From the NCBI RefSeq assembly GCF_001545035.1, contig NZ_FCOJ02000026.1:1-64000 (forward strand): a stretch of 64,000 nt of DNA. The letters are read 5' to 3'. The DNA is from Caballeronia glebae. GTDB lineage: Bacteria > Pseudomonadota > Gammaproteobacteria > Burkholderiales > Burkholderiaceae. Below, in pieces: positions 17,110 to 26,599 of the stretch (the stretch's first letter is position 1; every line of letters starts with the position of its first letter). Under the pieces are notes generated by a model, which saw only the letters and a list, made by a program, of their open reading frames with translations, was not told the DNA's origin and did not search any database. The translations under genes were made by a program, and so were the position numbers.

Positions 17110-18219
17110 TTACTTCTTAACCGTGTGCGGCCGGCGAAACACCAGCCAGCGCGGCGACTTGAAGCGCACGATGCTCATGTAGAGCCACACGTAGGTCGCC
17201 GCGAACACGACGACGAAGCAGAACAGATGCAGCGTGTGCCGCCAGAAGAGCGTCGCGGGAATCACGGCAACCAGACACAGCAGCCACAGATACGGCGACG
17301 TGAGCGAATTGCGCCGCGTGAGTTCGTGCGCGTTCTTCACGCCCACGGCCCAGCGCATCAGACGCTTGTAGACGAGCATGTGCAGATGCACGCCGTCCGG
17401 AATGCCCGGCGAAATGCCTCGAATGAACTTCTTGCGATAAATCGAAAAACACGTCTCGAAGATCGGATACATGAAGAGCAGCACCGGATACCACGCGGAG
17501 ACATCGCGGTTGCGCATCACGAGCATGATCGAGAGTTCGCCCAGCATGAAGCCGACGAAGTACGCGCCGCCGTCGCCGAGAAAGATCAGCCCGGCGGGGA
17601 AGTTCCAGATGAAGAAGCCCATCACCGCGCCCATCATGATGAGCGAGCCCGACAACACGATCGGATCGTGCACCTGGAACGCCACGTAGGCGAGCGAGGC
17701 GAACATCATGAAGCTGACCATCGACGCGAGGCCGTTGAAGCCGTCGATGATGTTCACCGCGTTGGCGAGCGCCGCGACGGCGAGCACCGTCACCGCGCAC
17801 GAAATGATCGCGTAGGACAGCAGGAAATCGAGCGGCGGCACGCTGATGCGCGTGACCGCGATATTCAGGAACGCATAGGCGAGGCCCGCGGCGGCCATCG
17901 TGCAGATGAGGCGCGCGAGCGGCGAGACGCGCTTGGTCAGGTCTTCGATCAGCCCGGAGAAAAACGCCGGCATGCCGCACGCGACAATGCCGAGAATGCC
18001 GCCCGACACGGCCGGATAGCCCCATCGCAACTGCACGGCCGACGCGGTGAGCCCGCAAATGATGCCCACGCCGCCGATGCGCGGCACGGGGCGCGCGTGA
18101 AACTTCTGCACGCCGGCGAGATCGGTGTCGCCGAGCACGCCTTCCTGCAGGTGTGCGAAGCGCACGATCAACAAGGTCACGAGCAGCGAGACCAGAAAAG
18201 CAAGCGCGAAACTAAGCAT
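17110..18219 (-). CDS. WecA/WbpL-type undecaprenyl-phosphate sugar-1-phosphate transferase (GT4 of PNPT superfamily)
   Basis: A 369-residue polytopic protein with about ten membrane segments. Family motifs seen are HARPVPRIGGVGI near the N-terminus, ANAVNIIDGFNGLASM (the acidic Mg-binding loop), LIFLGDGGAYFVGF, and the late PDGVHLHMLVYKRLMR loop that contacts substrate. Such enzymes transfer a HexNAc-1-phosphate or related sugar onto undecaprenyl phosphate to start O-antigen synthesis. The start at 18219 fits the family's membrane N-terminus, though the ribosome site is poor; the reading upstream to 18357 would overlap galE. It is the last gene of the wzx-GT2-GT4-galE run, 86 bp after galE. 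It differs from the WcaJ-type initiator at 6106. Confidence 0.88.
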   Translation of the reverse strand: MLSFALAFLVSLLVTLLIVRFAHLQEGVLGDTDLAGVQKFHARPVPRIGGVGIICGLTASAVQLRWGYPAVSGGILGIVACGMPAFFSGLIEDLTKRVSPLARLICTMAAAGLAYAFLNIAVTRISVPPLDFLLSYAIISCAVTVLAVAALANAVNIIDGFNGLASMVSFMMFASLAYVAFQVHDPIVLSGSLIMMGAVMGFFIWNFPAGLIFLGDGGAYFVGFMLGELSIMLVMRNRDVSAWYPVLLFMYPIFETCFSIYRKKFIRGISPGIPDGVHLHMLVYKRLMRWAVGVKNAHELTRRNSLTSPYLWLLCLVAVIPATLFWRHTLHLFCFVVVFAATYVWLYMSIVRFKSPRWLVFRRPHTVKK

Positions 18220-18305
18220 GAAATAGAACCGGTTGAAATATGCCGCCCCGCATCGCTCGAAAACGTCGAAAACTTCGGAACGCCGACGCGGGGCGCAGCG
18301 AGACT

Positions 18306-19340
18306 TTACGCGAAACCTTGCGGATTCTGCGACTGCCAGCGCCAGTGATCCGCGCACATGCGTTCGATGCCGTGCTCCGCGCGCCAGCCGATCAGTTCCG
18401 CGGCGGCGGCCGGATCGGCGTAGCAGGCGGCGATATCACCCGGGCGGCGCGGCACGAGTTCGTAAGGCACGGGCTTGCCCGACGCTGCCTCGAAAGCCTT
18501 CACGACGTCGAGCACGCTATAGCCTTGCCCCGTGCCGAGATTCACGACGAAGCTGCGGTCGAGCTTCTTCAGCGCGTCGATGGCCGCGATATGCCCGCGC
18601 GCCAGATCCACGACGTGAATGTAATCGCGCACGCCGGTGCCGTCGTGCGTATCGTAATCGCTGCCGAATACGCGCAGGCGCGCAAGCTTGCCGACGGCCA
18701 CCTGCGCCACATACGGCATCAGGTTGTTCGGAACGCCGGCCGGATCTTCGCCGATCATCCCGCTTTCGTGCGCGCCGACCGGATTGAAATAGCGCAGCGT
18801 CGCGATGCGCCACGACGGATCGGACACTTCGAGATCGCGCAGGATTTGCTCGGCGATGAGCTTCGACTGGCCGTAAGGATTCGTCGCCGAAAGCGGAAAC
18901 GATTCGTCGATCGGCACGCTCTTCGGCACGCCGTAGACCGTCGCGGACGAGCTGAACACGAAGTTGCGCACGCCGCGTTCTTTCATGACCTTGAGCACCG
19001 CGAGCAGGCTGCCGACGTTGTTCTCGTAGTACTCGACCGGCTTCGCGACCGATTCGCCCACGGCCTTGAGCGCCGCGAAGTGAATCGCGCCGGTGATCTC
19101 GTGGGCATCGAAGATGCGGCCGAGCGCGGCTTCGTCGCGCGCATCGGCGTCGTAAAACGTGACGCTCTTTCCCGTGATGCGCTCGACCCGCTTGAGCGAC
19201 TCGGCGCGGCTGTTGACAAGATTGTCGATGACCGCGACGCCATAGCCCGCATCGAGCAGTTCGACGCACGTGTGCGAACCGATGAAGCCTGCTCCGCCGG
19301 TCACGAGAATCGTGCCCTTGGTCGGCTGATTGCCATTCAT
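18306..19340 (-). CDS. galE: UDP-glucose 4-epimerase
   Basis: A 344-residue extended short-chain dehydrogenase. The NAD-binding motif TGGAGFIGS is at about residues 14-22, the catalytic Ser-Ser-Ala-Thr and Tyr-x3-Lys are seen in FSSSATVYG and NPYGQSK, and the substrate loop NLMPYVAQVAVG is present. It interconverts UDP-glucose and UDP-galactose (and possibly the GlcNAc forms). The start at 19340 has GGGAG 8 nt upstream; the reading to 19421 overlaps the GT4 gene before it. It probably feeds galactose into the surface glycan made by the adjoining glycosyltransferases. Confidence 0.95.
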   Translation of the reverse strand: MNGNQPTKGTILVTGGAGFIGSHTCVELLDAGYGVAVIDNLVNSRAESLKRVERITGKSVTFYDADARDEAALGRIFDAHEITGAIHFAALKAVGESVAKPVEYYENNVGSLLAVLKVMKERGVRNFVFSSSATVYGVPKSVPIDESFPLSATNPYGQSKLIAEQILRDLEVSDPSWRIATLRYFNPVGAHESGMIGEDPAGVPNNLMPYVAQVAVGKLARLRVFGSDYDTHDGTGVRDYIHVVDLARGHIAAIDALKKLDRSFVVNLGTGQGYSVLDVVKAFEAASGKPVPYELVPRRPGDIAACYADPAAAAELIGWRAEHGIERMCADHWRWQSQNPQGFA

Positions 19341-19365
19341 CTTGTGCTCTCCCGATTGCATGAAA

Positions 19366-20505
19366 TCAAAGTGAAATGCCGGTGATGGCATGTATTGTGC
19401 CTTTGTAGCGTTCGACGACATTCTTTTCGTCGAATTCGCTGGCGACTTTTTCGCGGCCGCGCCGGGCCATCGCCGCGCGCTCTTCGGCGGGGAGCGTCAG
19501 CATGCGTTCGAGCGCTTCGGTCAGGCTGTCCGCGTTCTTCACCTCGCAGAGCAGGCCGTTCACGCCGTCCTCGACCACTTCGCGGCAACCGGGAACGTCG
19601 GTGGCGACGATCGGGCGGCCCATCGCCGAGGCTTCCATCAGCGTGCGCGGCACGCCTTCGCGATACGACGGCAGCACGACGCAATCCGCCGCCGCGACGA
19701 GCGGCCGCACGTCGTTCGCTTCGCCGAGATATTCGACGATATTCTCGGCTTCCCACTTCTGCACGTCGGTGCGGCCGATCGCGCTCGGATTGTCGACGCC
19801 GACCGGCCCGAGCAACTGGAAACGCGCGTGCGGAAACTTCGCGCGGATTCTGCGCGCGGCTTCGACATATTCCGCCACGCCTTTATCCCACAAGAGCCGG
19901 CCGATCAGGATGAACACGAAGTCCTCGCGCGCGGGCAGCGGCGCGAAAGCGAATTCGTCGAGATCGACACCCTCGCCGTGCAGACGCCGCGCGCGATCCG
20001 GATGCGCGAGCAGATTTTCGTGCAGGAAGGCTTCGTGATCGTCGCGATTCAGGAACCAGACTTCGCGCGGAAAGCGGAACGCGAAACGGTACAGCCGCTT
20101 CGCGACCTGCGCCGTGCGGCTCTTCTGGATGAAGACGTAGCCGAGACCGGTCGTCACGGCGATGGACGGCACGCGCGCGAGCATCGCGGCGAGCGAGCCG
20201 TAGATGTTCGGCTTGATCGTGTAATGAAACACGATATGCGGGCGGGTCGCGCGATATTCGCGATAGAGCGCGGCGAGCGTCTTCAGATCCTGACGCGGGT
20301 CCGTGCCCTTCGATGCGACAGGCAACTCGACGCAGCGGCAGCCCATTTCGGTGAGCGGCTCGAAGGTGCGGTCGCGCGGCGCGATGATCGTCACTTGCGC
20401 GCCGCGCGCGGTCAGCATGCGCAGCACGCCTTGCCGGTAGGTGTAGATCGCCCACGCCGTGTTGCACACGAGGGCGATGCGAAGATTCGACTTTTCTTTC
20501 GTCAT
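19366..20505 (-). CDS. Family 4 glycosyltransferase
   Basis: A 379-residue GT-B enzyme. The N-terminal domain opens with RIALVCNTAWAIYTYRQG and has the HYTIKPNIYG motif of WbpL-partner, PglA-like HexNAc transferases. The C-terminal domain has the retaining GT4 donor site (ILIGRLLWDKGVAEYVEAA and LPSYREGVPRTLMEASAMGR, with the EX7E motif). It likely adds the second sugar to a lipid-linked acceptor on the cytoplasmic face. The start at 20505 aligns with family members; an ATG at 20541 is the alternative. It lies between GT2 and galE in the leftward operon. Confidence 0.9.
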   Translation of the reverse strand: MTKEKSNLRIALVCNTAWAIYTYRQGVLRMLTARGAQVTIIAPRDRTFEPLTEMGCRCVELPVASKGTDPRQDLKTLAALYREYRATRPHIVFHYTIKPNIYGSLAAMLARVPSIAVTTGLGYVFIQKSRTAQVAKRLYRFAFRFPREVWFLNRDDHEAFLHENLLAHPDRARRLHGEGVDLDEFAFAPLPAREDFVFILIGRLLWDKGVAEYVEAARRIRAKFPHARFQLLGPVGVDNPSAIGRTDVQKWEAENIVEYLGEANDVRPLVAAADCVVLPSYREGVPRTLMEASAMGRPIVATDVPGCREVVEDGVNGLLCEVKNADSLTEALERMLTLPAEERAAMARRGREKVASEFDEKNVVERYKGTIHAITGISL

Positions 20506-20587
20506 CCGGAATTCAGGGTTCGACGGCGTCCATCGCGACATGCATCGCGCGGATTCGCCGTGCGCTCAACTAGAACAAGCAATATTT

Positions 20588-21394
20588 TCACGCGGAGGAT
20601 GCGCTCTTCAGCAAGCGCGCCTTCAGTCCACGCAACGCGCGATACGGCAAAACGAGATGCGCGACGCTCTTCGCCACGCCCGCCCAGTCGAGCGGATTCG
20701 TCACGCGCAAATGGCGCAGTTGCAGACGCAGCGTCGAGATCACTTGCGTGCGCCGCTTCGTCGCGCTGATGCCGCTCTCGTTCAGCTCGTAGAAGAGACC
20801 GAACTCGGGCAGGTTCGCGCCGTCGTGCCGCTGCATCAAACGCAGAATCAGATCGAGATCCTCGGCGGCGCGATACTGCGCGCGATAGTTGCCCGCGTCG
20901 ATCACGGCATCGATGCGCAGCATCAGCGACGGATGCGTGAAGCACGTGCGCGCGAGCATCGTGCGGCGGATCGCGCCGGGCTCGGTGGGCGGCGTGAGAT
21001 CGAAGAGCGGCGCGCCTTCGGTCGATACGACATGCGTCCACATGCCCACGACCGCGACGCGCGGATGCGCCTCCATATACGTGCGCTGCTTCGCGAGCCG
21101 CGCGGGCGTCGCGAGATCGCCTGCGTCGATGCGCGCCGCGTAACGCATGCCGCGCGCGTCGAGCGCGGCGATGCCCGCTTCGAGCGCGCGCTCGATGCCG
21201 CCGTTCTTCGGCATGCGCAGAATCTCGATCTTCATGCCGTCGATGGCGGGCGCGACGATCGGCGGCACGCTGCCGTCGTCGACGATCAGCACGTTCACCG
21301 TCGACGTTTCCCGGAACGACGCGAGCGTGCGTTCGACATCGGCCTGACCGTTGAACGCGGGCATCAGCACGGCGACATCGTGGAGTTCGTTCAT
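20588..21394 (-). CDS. Family 2 glycosyltransferase
   Basis: A 268-residue GT-A enzyme. The fold starts with VAVLMPAFNGQADVERTLAS and NVLIVDDGSV. The usual DXD metal site appears as RIDAGD, and a later acidic motif AEDLDLILRLMQRH matches the GT2 catalytic-base region. The C-terminal 50 residues are basic and amphipathic. Donor and acceptor sugars cannot be read from sequence. Its start overlaps the stop of the upstream wzx gene by 4 nt (ATGA), which implies translational coupling. Confidence 0.9.
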   Translation of the reverse strand: MNELHDVAVLMPAFNGQADVERTLASFRETSTVNVLIVDDGSVPPIVAPAIDGMKIEILRMPKNGGIERALEAGIAALDARGMRYAARIDAGDLATPARLAKQRTYMEAHPRVAVVGMWTHVVSTEGAPLFDLTPPTEPGAIRRTMLARTCFTHPSLMLRIDAVIDAGNYRAQYRAAEDLDLILRLMQRHDGANLPEFGLFYELNESGISATKRRTQVISTLRLQLRHLRVTNPLDWAGVAKSVAHLVLPYRALRGLKARLLKSASSA

Positions 21395-22653
21395 GCGCGC
21401 AGCCGCAAGCGAATGTAGTAGAAGTTCACCGACGCCGCCGCGACATAACCCGCCGCGAGCCCGATGAGCGCGCCATAGCCTTCGATGCGCGGGATCGCGA
21501 ACCAGTTCACCACGAACGCGACCGCGAGCGCGAAGAGCCATTTCGACAACAGCACGTACTTGGCCTGATATTTCAGCACGACGAGATTGCCGATCGCCTC
21601 GATGCCCGCCGGCACCGAAAGCCACACGGCCCAGCGAAAAATGTCCGCCGCGCCCGCATAGTTCGGCCCGAACACGCGCGCGATGATGAAGCCCGCGAGC
21701 GCATCGAGGACGGCCGCGCCCGCGATCATCAGCACGGTGGTCATCGCGAAAAGACGAACGAGATTGCGCCTGAGCCGCGCGGTTTCCTGCACGCGATAAA
21801 CGAACGCCGGCGCGATGGTTTGCGAGAGCATCAGCGCGAGCGCGATCCAGTTCTCGTTCAATTGCAGCGCGGCGGAGTAAAGCCCGAGTTCCGCGAACGA
21901 CACGCGATGCGCGAGCATCAGCCGGTCGAGTTTCAGGAACAGATACATGCAGATGAGGCCGAGCCAGAACACCGTGCCCGCGCTCGCGAAATGTCTGAAC
22001 AGTGCGCGATCGAAGCGCCAGCCCAGCTTGCCGCCGTGACGACGCATGTAGTACACGACGAGCGCGACGCTGATCGCCGCGGCTTCGAGCGCCCAGAGCC
22101 AGCCGAAGGCGAACGGCGCGGCCGCCGCGCGCACGAGCGCGAAGACGAGCGCCGCCTTGACGATGGCCGCCGCCATGCTCGCGATGAGCTGCGGCTTGCT
22201 GTAGGTGAGACTTTGCAGCCACGAATTGACGACGCCGATGAACGGCTCGCGAAAGAGCATCGTGACGGCTAAGCCCGCGAGCATCAGTCCGACCATCGGA
22301 TCGGTGCCGCCCGCCGCAATCCAGATCCACGTCACGCAAAGCGCGACGATCGAGACGCCCATGCGCAGCACGAACGCGCTGCCGAGCGCCGCGCCGGTGT
22401 CGGCGCCCGCGCGTTTGACGATCGTCGGCACGAGAATTTCCGCGCCGCAGACCCAGGTGATCGGCGCGATCACGAGCAGCAGTGTGTTCGCGTATTGCCA
22501 TTTGCCGAAGTCGTCCGGACCGAGATAGCGCGCGAGCAAACCCGAAATGACGATGGCCACCGCGATCTGCGTGAGCCGCTCCAGCCCGAGCCAGACAATG
22601 TTGGCGAGCGCGCGGGCGACGTCCGGATTGCCGGAGCGCGTCAACGCCTTCAT
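21391..22653 (-). CDS. Wzx-type oligosaccharide flippase
   Basis: A 420-residue polytopic protein of the MOP superfamily with about twelve predicted membrane segments. The N-terminus, with a basic stretch followed by LERLTQIAVAIVISGLLARYLGPDDFGKWQYA, matches the first helix and loop of polysaccharide biosynthesis transporters. It should flip the lipid-linked repeat unit to the periplasm for a Wzy-like polymerase such as the one at 14301-15722. It is the first gene of the leftward operon that continues with GT2 (4-nt overlap), GT4, galE and the WecA-like enzyme. Sequence does not reveal the substrate. Confidence 0.88.
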   Translation of the reverse strand: MKALTRSGNPDVARALANIVWLGLERLTQIAVAIVISGLLARYLGPDDFGKWQYANTLLLVIAPITWVCGAEILVPTIVKRAGADTGAALGSAFVLRMGVSIVALCVTWIWIAAGGTDPMVGLMLAGLAVTMLFREPFIGVVNSWLQSLTYSKPQLIASMAAAIVKAALVFALVRAAAAPFAFGWLWALEAAAISVALVVYYMRRHGGKLGWRFDRALFRHFASAGTVFWLGLICMYLFLKLDRLMLAHRVSFAELGLYSAALQLNENWIALALMLSQTIAPAFVYRVQETARLRRNLVRLFAMTTVLMIAGAAVLDALAGFIIARVFGPNYAGAADIFRWAVWLSVPAGIEAIGNLVVLKYQAKYVLLSKWLFALAVAFVVNWFAIPRIEGYGALIGLAAGYVAAASVNFYYIRLRLRA

Positions 22654-23107
22654 GCGGCGAATCCCGCCGCGCGGCCGGGCATGACGCGTGCTACCCGAGC
22701 CTGAACGCCTCGTGCAAACGGGCGACCCGTCGAGATTTGTGTGTTTGCACGCAGACTTGCCTCATTCGAAGGCATCGAGGCTAAAGAGCGTTTGAGCATT
22801 GGATTAGAATGAACGCGCAGGCTTGAACTGGGTTTGTCCCAGCACGCGCGCAACCGCGAGAGCGCCGAAAGACAGCGATTATAAGTGCGATCCGCGGCCC
22901 GCCCGCTGCTCCGGTTTTGCATCCATTTGCTTCCAATTGTTTCTTTCGCACCGATTTGACAGACGCATAGGCAGAATTCGAAACGTCATCTGGCAGTCGT
23001 TCGCGCGCTCGGCACGTTGCACAGGCGCGCCAATCGTCACGACCTGCATGCCCTCATGGCTGCATCGCCGAGAAACCATCAATTAATAGACAAGAGGTAG
23101 CCATCTC
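22654..23107. other. Divergent promoter region between wzx and phosphomannomutase genes
   Basis: About 450 bp serving the leftward wzx operon and the rightward phosphomannomutase. A TAGAAT hexamer at about 22804-22809 is a possible rightward -10 element. No gene was recognised. Confidence 0.45.
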
Positions 23108-24508
23108 ATGAGCCAAATTTCCCAATCCATCTTCAAGGCCTACGACATTCGCGGCATCGTGGGCAAGACGGTCGACACGGACGTCGCGAAGAGCATCGGC
23201 CAGTCATTCGGCAGCGAGATCAAAAAGCAGGGCGGCGACTCGGTCGTGGTCGCGCGCGACGGCCGGCTCTCCGGTCCCGAACTCGTCGGCGCGCTCTCGG
23301 ATGGCCTGCGCGCGGCGGGCGTCGATGTCGTCGATATCGGCATGGTGCCGACGCCGGTCGGCTACTTCGCGGCGAGCGTGCCGCTGCCGTTGCCTTCGGG
23401 CGAGCGGCGCGTGGATTCGTGCATCGTCGTGACGGGCAGCCACAATCCGCCCGACTACAACGGCTTCAAAATGGTGCTGCGCGGCGCGGCGATCTACGGC
23501 GAGCAGATTCAGGGCTTGTACAAGCGCATCGTCGATAGCGACTTCACGACGGGCGAAGGCACGTACACCGAATTCGACGTGTCGCAGATGTATCTCGACC
23601 GCATTGTGTCGGACGTGAAGCCGGTGCGCCCGCTGAAGATCGTCGTCGATACGGGCAACGGCGTCGCGGGCGATCTCGCGCCGCGTCTATTCAAGATGCT
23701 CGGCTGCGAACTAGTCGAGCTCTTCACGGACATCGACGGCAACTTCCCGAACCATCATCCGGACCCGGCGCATCCGGAAAATCTGCAGGACGTCATCAAG
23801 GCGCTCAAGGAAACCGACGCGGAAATTGGCTTCGCGTTCGACGGCGACGGCGACCGTCTCGGCGTCGTCACGAAAGACGGGCAGGTCATCTATCCGGATC
23901 GCCAGTTGATGCTGTTCGCGCAAGAAGTCCTGTCGCGCAACAAGGGCGGCCAGATCATTTATGACGTGAAGTGCACGCGCAATCTCGCGAAATGGGTGCG
24001 CGAGCAGGGCGGCGAGCCGGTCATGTGGAAGACGGGCCACTCGCTCGTGAAGGCGAAGCTGCGCGAAACCGGCGCGCCGCTCGCGGGCGAAATGAGCGGC
24101 CACGTGTTCTTCAAGGATCGCTGGTACGGCTTCGACGACGGCCTGTACACGGGCGCGCGCATGCTCGAAATCCTCTCGCGCGTGGCGGACCCGAGCAAGC
24201 TGCTCAACGATCTGCCGAATTCGCTTTCCACGCCCGAGCTGCAACTGAAGCTGGAGGAAGGCGAGAACTTCGAACTCATCGCGCGTCTGCAGAAATCGGC
24301 GAAGTTCACCGGCGCGGACGACGTGCTGACCATCGACGGTTTGCGCGTGGAATATCCCGATGGATTCGGGCTTGCGCGCTCGTCGAACACGACGCCGGTC
24401 GTCGTGATGCGTTTCGAGGCGGACAACGACGCGGCGTTGAAGCGCATTCAGGAGGATTTTCGCCGGGTGATTCTGGCGGAGAAACCGGACGCGAAGTTGC
24501 CGTTCTGA
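23108..24508 (+). CDS. manB: Phosphomannomutase/phosphoglucomutase (AlgC/ManB type)
   Basis: A 466-residue alpha-D-phosphohexomutase. The phosphoserine loop VVTGSHNPPDYNGFK places the active Ser at 111, the Mg-binding loop is FAFDGDGDRLG, and the sugar-binding loop is GEMSGHVFF. The phosphate-binding loop is in ARSSNTTPVVVMRFEA near the C-terminus. It converts mannose-6-phosphate to mannose-1-phosphate (and the glucose forms), feeding ManC at 4440. A purine-rich AAGAGGTAG site precedes the ATG. It is a single-gene unit closed by a strong terminator and separates the polysaccharide region from the LPS-core genes. Confidence 0.95.
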   Translation: MSQISQSIFKAYDIRGIVGKTVDTDVAKSIGQSFGSEIKKQGGDSVVVARDGRLSGPELVGALSDGLRAAGVDVVDIGMVPTPVGYFAASVPLPLPSGERRVDSCIVVTGSHNPPDYNGFKMVLRGAAIYGEQIQGLYKRIVDSDFTTGEGTYTEFDVSQMYLDRIVSDVKPVRPLKIVVDTGNGVAGDLAPRLFKMLGCELVELFTDIDGNFPNHHPDPAHPENLQDVIKALKETDAEIGFAFDGDGDRLGVVTKDGQVIYPDRQLMLFAQEVLSRNKGGQIIYDVKCTRNLAKWVREQGGEPVMWKTGHSLVKAKLRETGAPLAGEMSGHVFFKDRWYGFDDGLYTGARMLEILSRVADPSKLLNDLPNSLSTPELQLKLEEGENFELIARLQKSAKFTGADDVLTIDGLRVEYPDGFGLARSSNTTPVVVMRFEADNDAALKRIQEDFRRVILAEKPDAKLPF

Positions 24509-24541
24509 GTCTCGCGGGCGTCGCGGATGCCCGATGAAAAG

Positions 24542-24575
24542 CGGCGCGATTCAAACCGGTCGCGCCGTTTTTTTT
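24542..24575 (+). terminator. Rho-independent terminator after phosphomannomutase gene
   Basis: CGGCGCGA (24542-24549), a 10-nt loop and TCGCGCCG (24560-24567) form an 8-bp stem followed by eight Ts. Confidence 0.92.
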
Positions 24576-24667
24576 GGCTTCATCGAGCTTATCCGACGCG
24601 CGCGCCGCGCTAAAATCGCCGTTTCCCTGCTCATTGCGCCTCGCCGTCCGCGCCTTTCCCTCCCAGC

Positions 24668-25663
24668 GTGCAAAAGATCCTGATCGTCCGCGTGTCGTCG
24701 CTCGGCGACGTCGTTCACAACATGCCGGCCATCGCCGACATCCGCCGCCGCTATCCCGATGCGCAGATCGACTGGCTCGTCGAGGAAAGCTTCGCGAGTC
24801 TCGTCGAACTGGTGCACGGCGTGCGCCGCGCGATTCCGTTCTCGCTCAGGCGCTGGCGCAAGGGGTTCGTATCGCCGGCCAACTGGCGCGAGATCGGCAA
24901 GTTCAAGCGCGCGCTCGCCGCCGAAAAATACGATCTCGTGATCGACTGTCAGGGGCTCATCAAGACCGCCTGGGTCGCGCGTTGGGCGCGCGGGCCGCTG
25001 GTCGGCCTCGGCAACCGCACGGAGGGCGCGGGCTACGAATGGCCGGTGCGCTTCTTCTACGACCGGCGCGTGCCGATCGAGCCGCGCACGCACGTGGTCG
25101 AGCGCACGCGGCAGCTCGTGGCGGCGGCGCTCGATCTGCCCAGGCCGCAAACGAGCGACGACATCGACTTCGGCCTCGACACGCGCCGCGCGACGCTCGC
25201 CGTCTCCGCGCTCGGGCTGAATCTGCCGGTGCCTTACGTCGTGTTCGCGCACGCCACCTCGCGCGCCGACAAGCAATGGCCCGAAGCCGCGTGGATCGAA
25301 CTGGGCCAGGCGCTCGTCACGCGCGGCGCGTCGATCGTGCTGCCGTGGGGCAGCGACGCCGAACGCGCGACGAGCGAAAAGCTCGCGAAGGAATTCGGCG
25401 CGGCCGCGATTGTGCCGCCGAAGCTCTCGCTGCCGGCGGTGGTCGGCCTGATCGACGGGGCCGCTGCGACCGTCGGCGTCGATACCGGTCTGGTGCATAT
25501 TGCCGCGGCGCTGAAGCGTCCGACCGTCGAGTTGTACAATTTCTCGACCTCATGGCGCACTGGCGGCTACTGGTCGCCGAACGTCGTCAATCTCGGCGAC
25601 GCAAGCCGGCATCCGACGCTTTCCGAAGTCAAGTCCGCGCTCGCGGGCTTCGGCCTGCTGTAG
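24668..25663 (+). CDS. waaC: Lipopolysaccharide heptosyltransferase I
   Basis: A 331-residue GT9 enzyme that starts with GTG. The N-terminus KILIVRVSSLGDVVHNMPA is the typical acceptor-domain start of WaaC. The donor site includes FAHATSRADKQWPE and GVDTGLVHIAAAL. It adds the first L-glycero-D-manno-heptose to Kdo2-lipid A at the inner membrane. TAAAAT about 57 bp upstream is a possible -10 element. It is followed by kdoO and waaA in the same direction, which matches an inner-core LPS operon. The Val-start was chosen because no ATG lies nearby and the family begins directly with a Lys-Ile-Leu strand. Confidence 0.94.
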   Translation: MQKILIVRVSSLGDVVHNMPAIADIRRRYPDAQIDWLVEESFASLVELVHGVRRAIPFSLRRWRKGFVSPANWREIGKFKRALAAEKYDLVIDCQGLIKTAWVARWARGPLVGLGNRTEGAGYEWPVRFFYDRRVPIEPRTHVVERTRQLVAAALDLPRPQTSDDIDFGLDTRRATLAVSALGLNLPVPYVVFAHATSRADKQWPEAAWIELGQALVTRGASIVLPWGSDAERATSEKLAKEFGAAAIVPPKLSLPAVVGLIDGAAATVGVDTGLVHIAAALKRPTVELYNFSTSWRTGGYWSPNVVNLGDASRHPTLSEVKSALAGFGLL

Positions 25664-25714
25664 CGGTTTCATCGCGCGCGCCACCGTGCGCGTGCAACTC
25701 AAGGTCGTAGACAC

Positions 25715-26599
25715 ATGACGGAATCTCAAATCATCGAAGTCGCCTCGGGCGATTGGCAAGGCAGGAATTTGTCCGTGCCGCGCGAGACGCTGCTCGCCGG
25801 CGTCGAAAACGGCAAGGTGCTGTATTTCCCCAATCTGCATTTTCCGATCGAAGGCGGCGAACGCTCGCTGCTCGATCCGAAAATCGCAGACCCGAAGCGC
25901 AAGAACATCAGCCTCGCGCCCAACGGCGGCACGTTGAACGGCGTGCTCGGCGACGACGTGATGCAGTCGGCGGTGCGCTCGCTCATCAAGCGTTATCAGG
26001 ATCACGCGCGCTCGCTCGTCGACGGACTCTTTCCCGAATACGACGGCAAGCTGCGCGTCGCGCCCACGAGTCTGCGCCTGCGTCAGGTCGAAACGCGCGA
26101 AACCTCCTGGCGCAAGGACGACGCGCGTCTTCACGTCGACGCCTTTCCTTCGCGGCCGACTCACGGCGAGCGCATCCTGCGCGTGTTCACGAACATCAAC
26201 CCGCAAGGCGCGCCGCGCGTCTGGCGTGTCGGCGAGCCGTTCGAGGACATGGCGAAGCGTTTCTTGCCCGGCATCAAGACGCAGGCGCCCGGTTCCGCGT
26301 GGCTCATGAATCTGCTGCACATCACGAAGTCGCCGCGCTCCGAGTACGACCATCTGATGCTGCATCTGCATGACGCGATGAAAGCCGATCTCGACTATCA
26401 GAAGAATTCGCCGCAGGAGACCATGCCGTTTCCGCCCGGCTCGGTGTGGGTCTGCTACTCCGATCACGCCTCGCATGCGGTGATGTCCGGTCAGTTCATG
26501 ATGGAACAGACCTTCTTTTTACCCGTCAAGGCGATGGCGCGCCCCGATTGCGCGCCGCTCGGCATTCTTGAGCGCCTGAAGGGTAAGGCGCTCGTTTGA
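25715..26599 (+). CDS. kdoO: Kdo 3-hydroxylase (Fe(II)/2-oxoglutarate dioxygenase)
   Basis: A 294-residue protein of the Kdo hydroxylase family (formerly a DUF), known from Burkholderia and Yersinia. It hydroxylates C3 of Kdo in lipid A-linked Kdo to give D-glycero-D-talo-oct-2-ulosonic acid (Ko). The metal-binding HxD is at His140/Asp142 in LHVDAFPSRP, and the distal His is His251 or His254 in SDHASHAV. Its place between waaC and waaA supports the role strongly. Its stop overlaps the presumed TTG start of waaA by 3-4 nt, so the two are probably translated together. Confidence 0.9.
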   Translation: MTESQIIEVASGDWQGRNLSVPRETLLAGVENGKVLYFPNLHFPIEGGERSLLDPKIADPKRKNISLAPNGGTLNGVLGDDVMQSAVRSLIKRYQDHARSLVDGLFPEYDGKLRVAPTSLRLRQVETRETSWRKDDARLHVDAFPSRPTHGERILRVFTNINPQGAPRVWRVGEPFEDMAKRFLPGIKTQAPGSAWLMNLLHITKSPRSEYDHLMLHLHDAMKADLDYQKNSPQETMPFPPGSVWVCYSDHASHAVMSGQFMMEQTFFLPVKAMARPDCAPLGILERLKGKALV

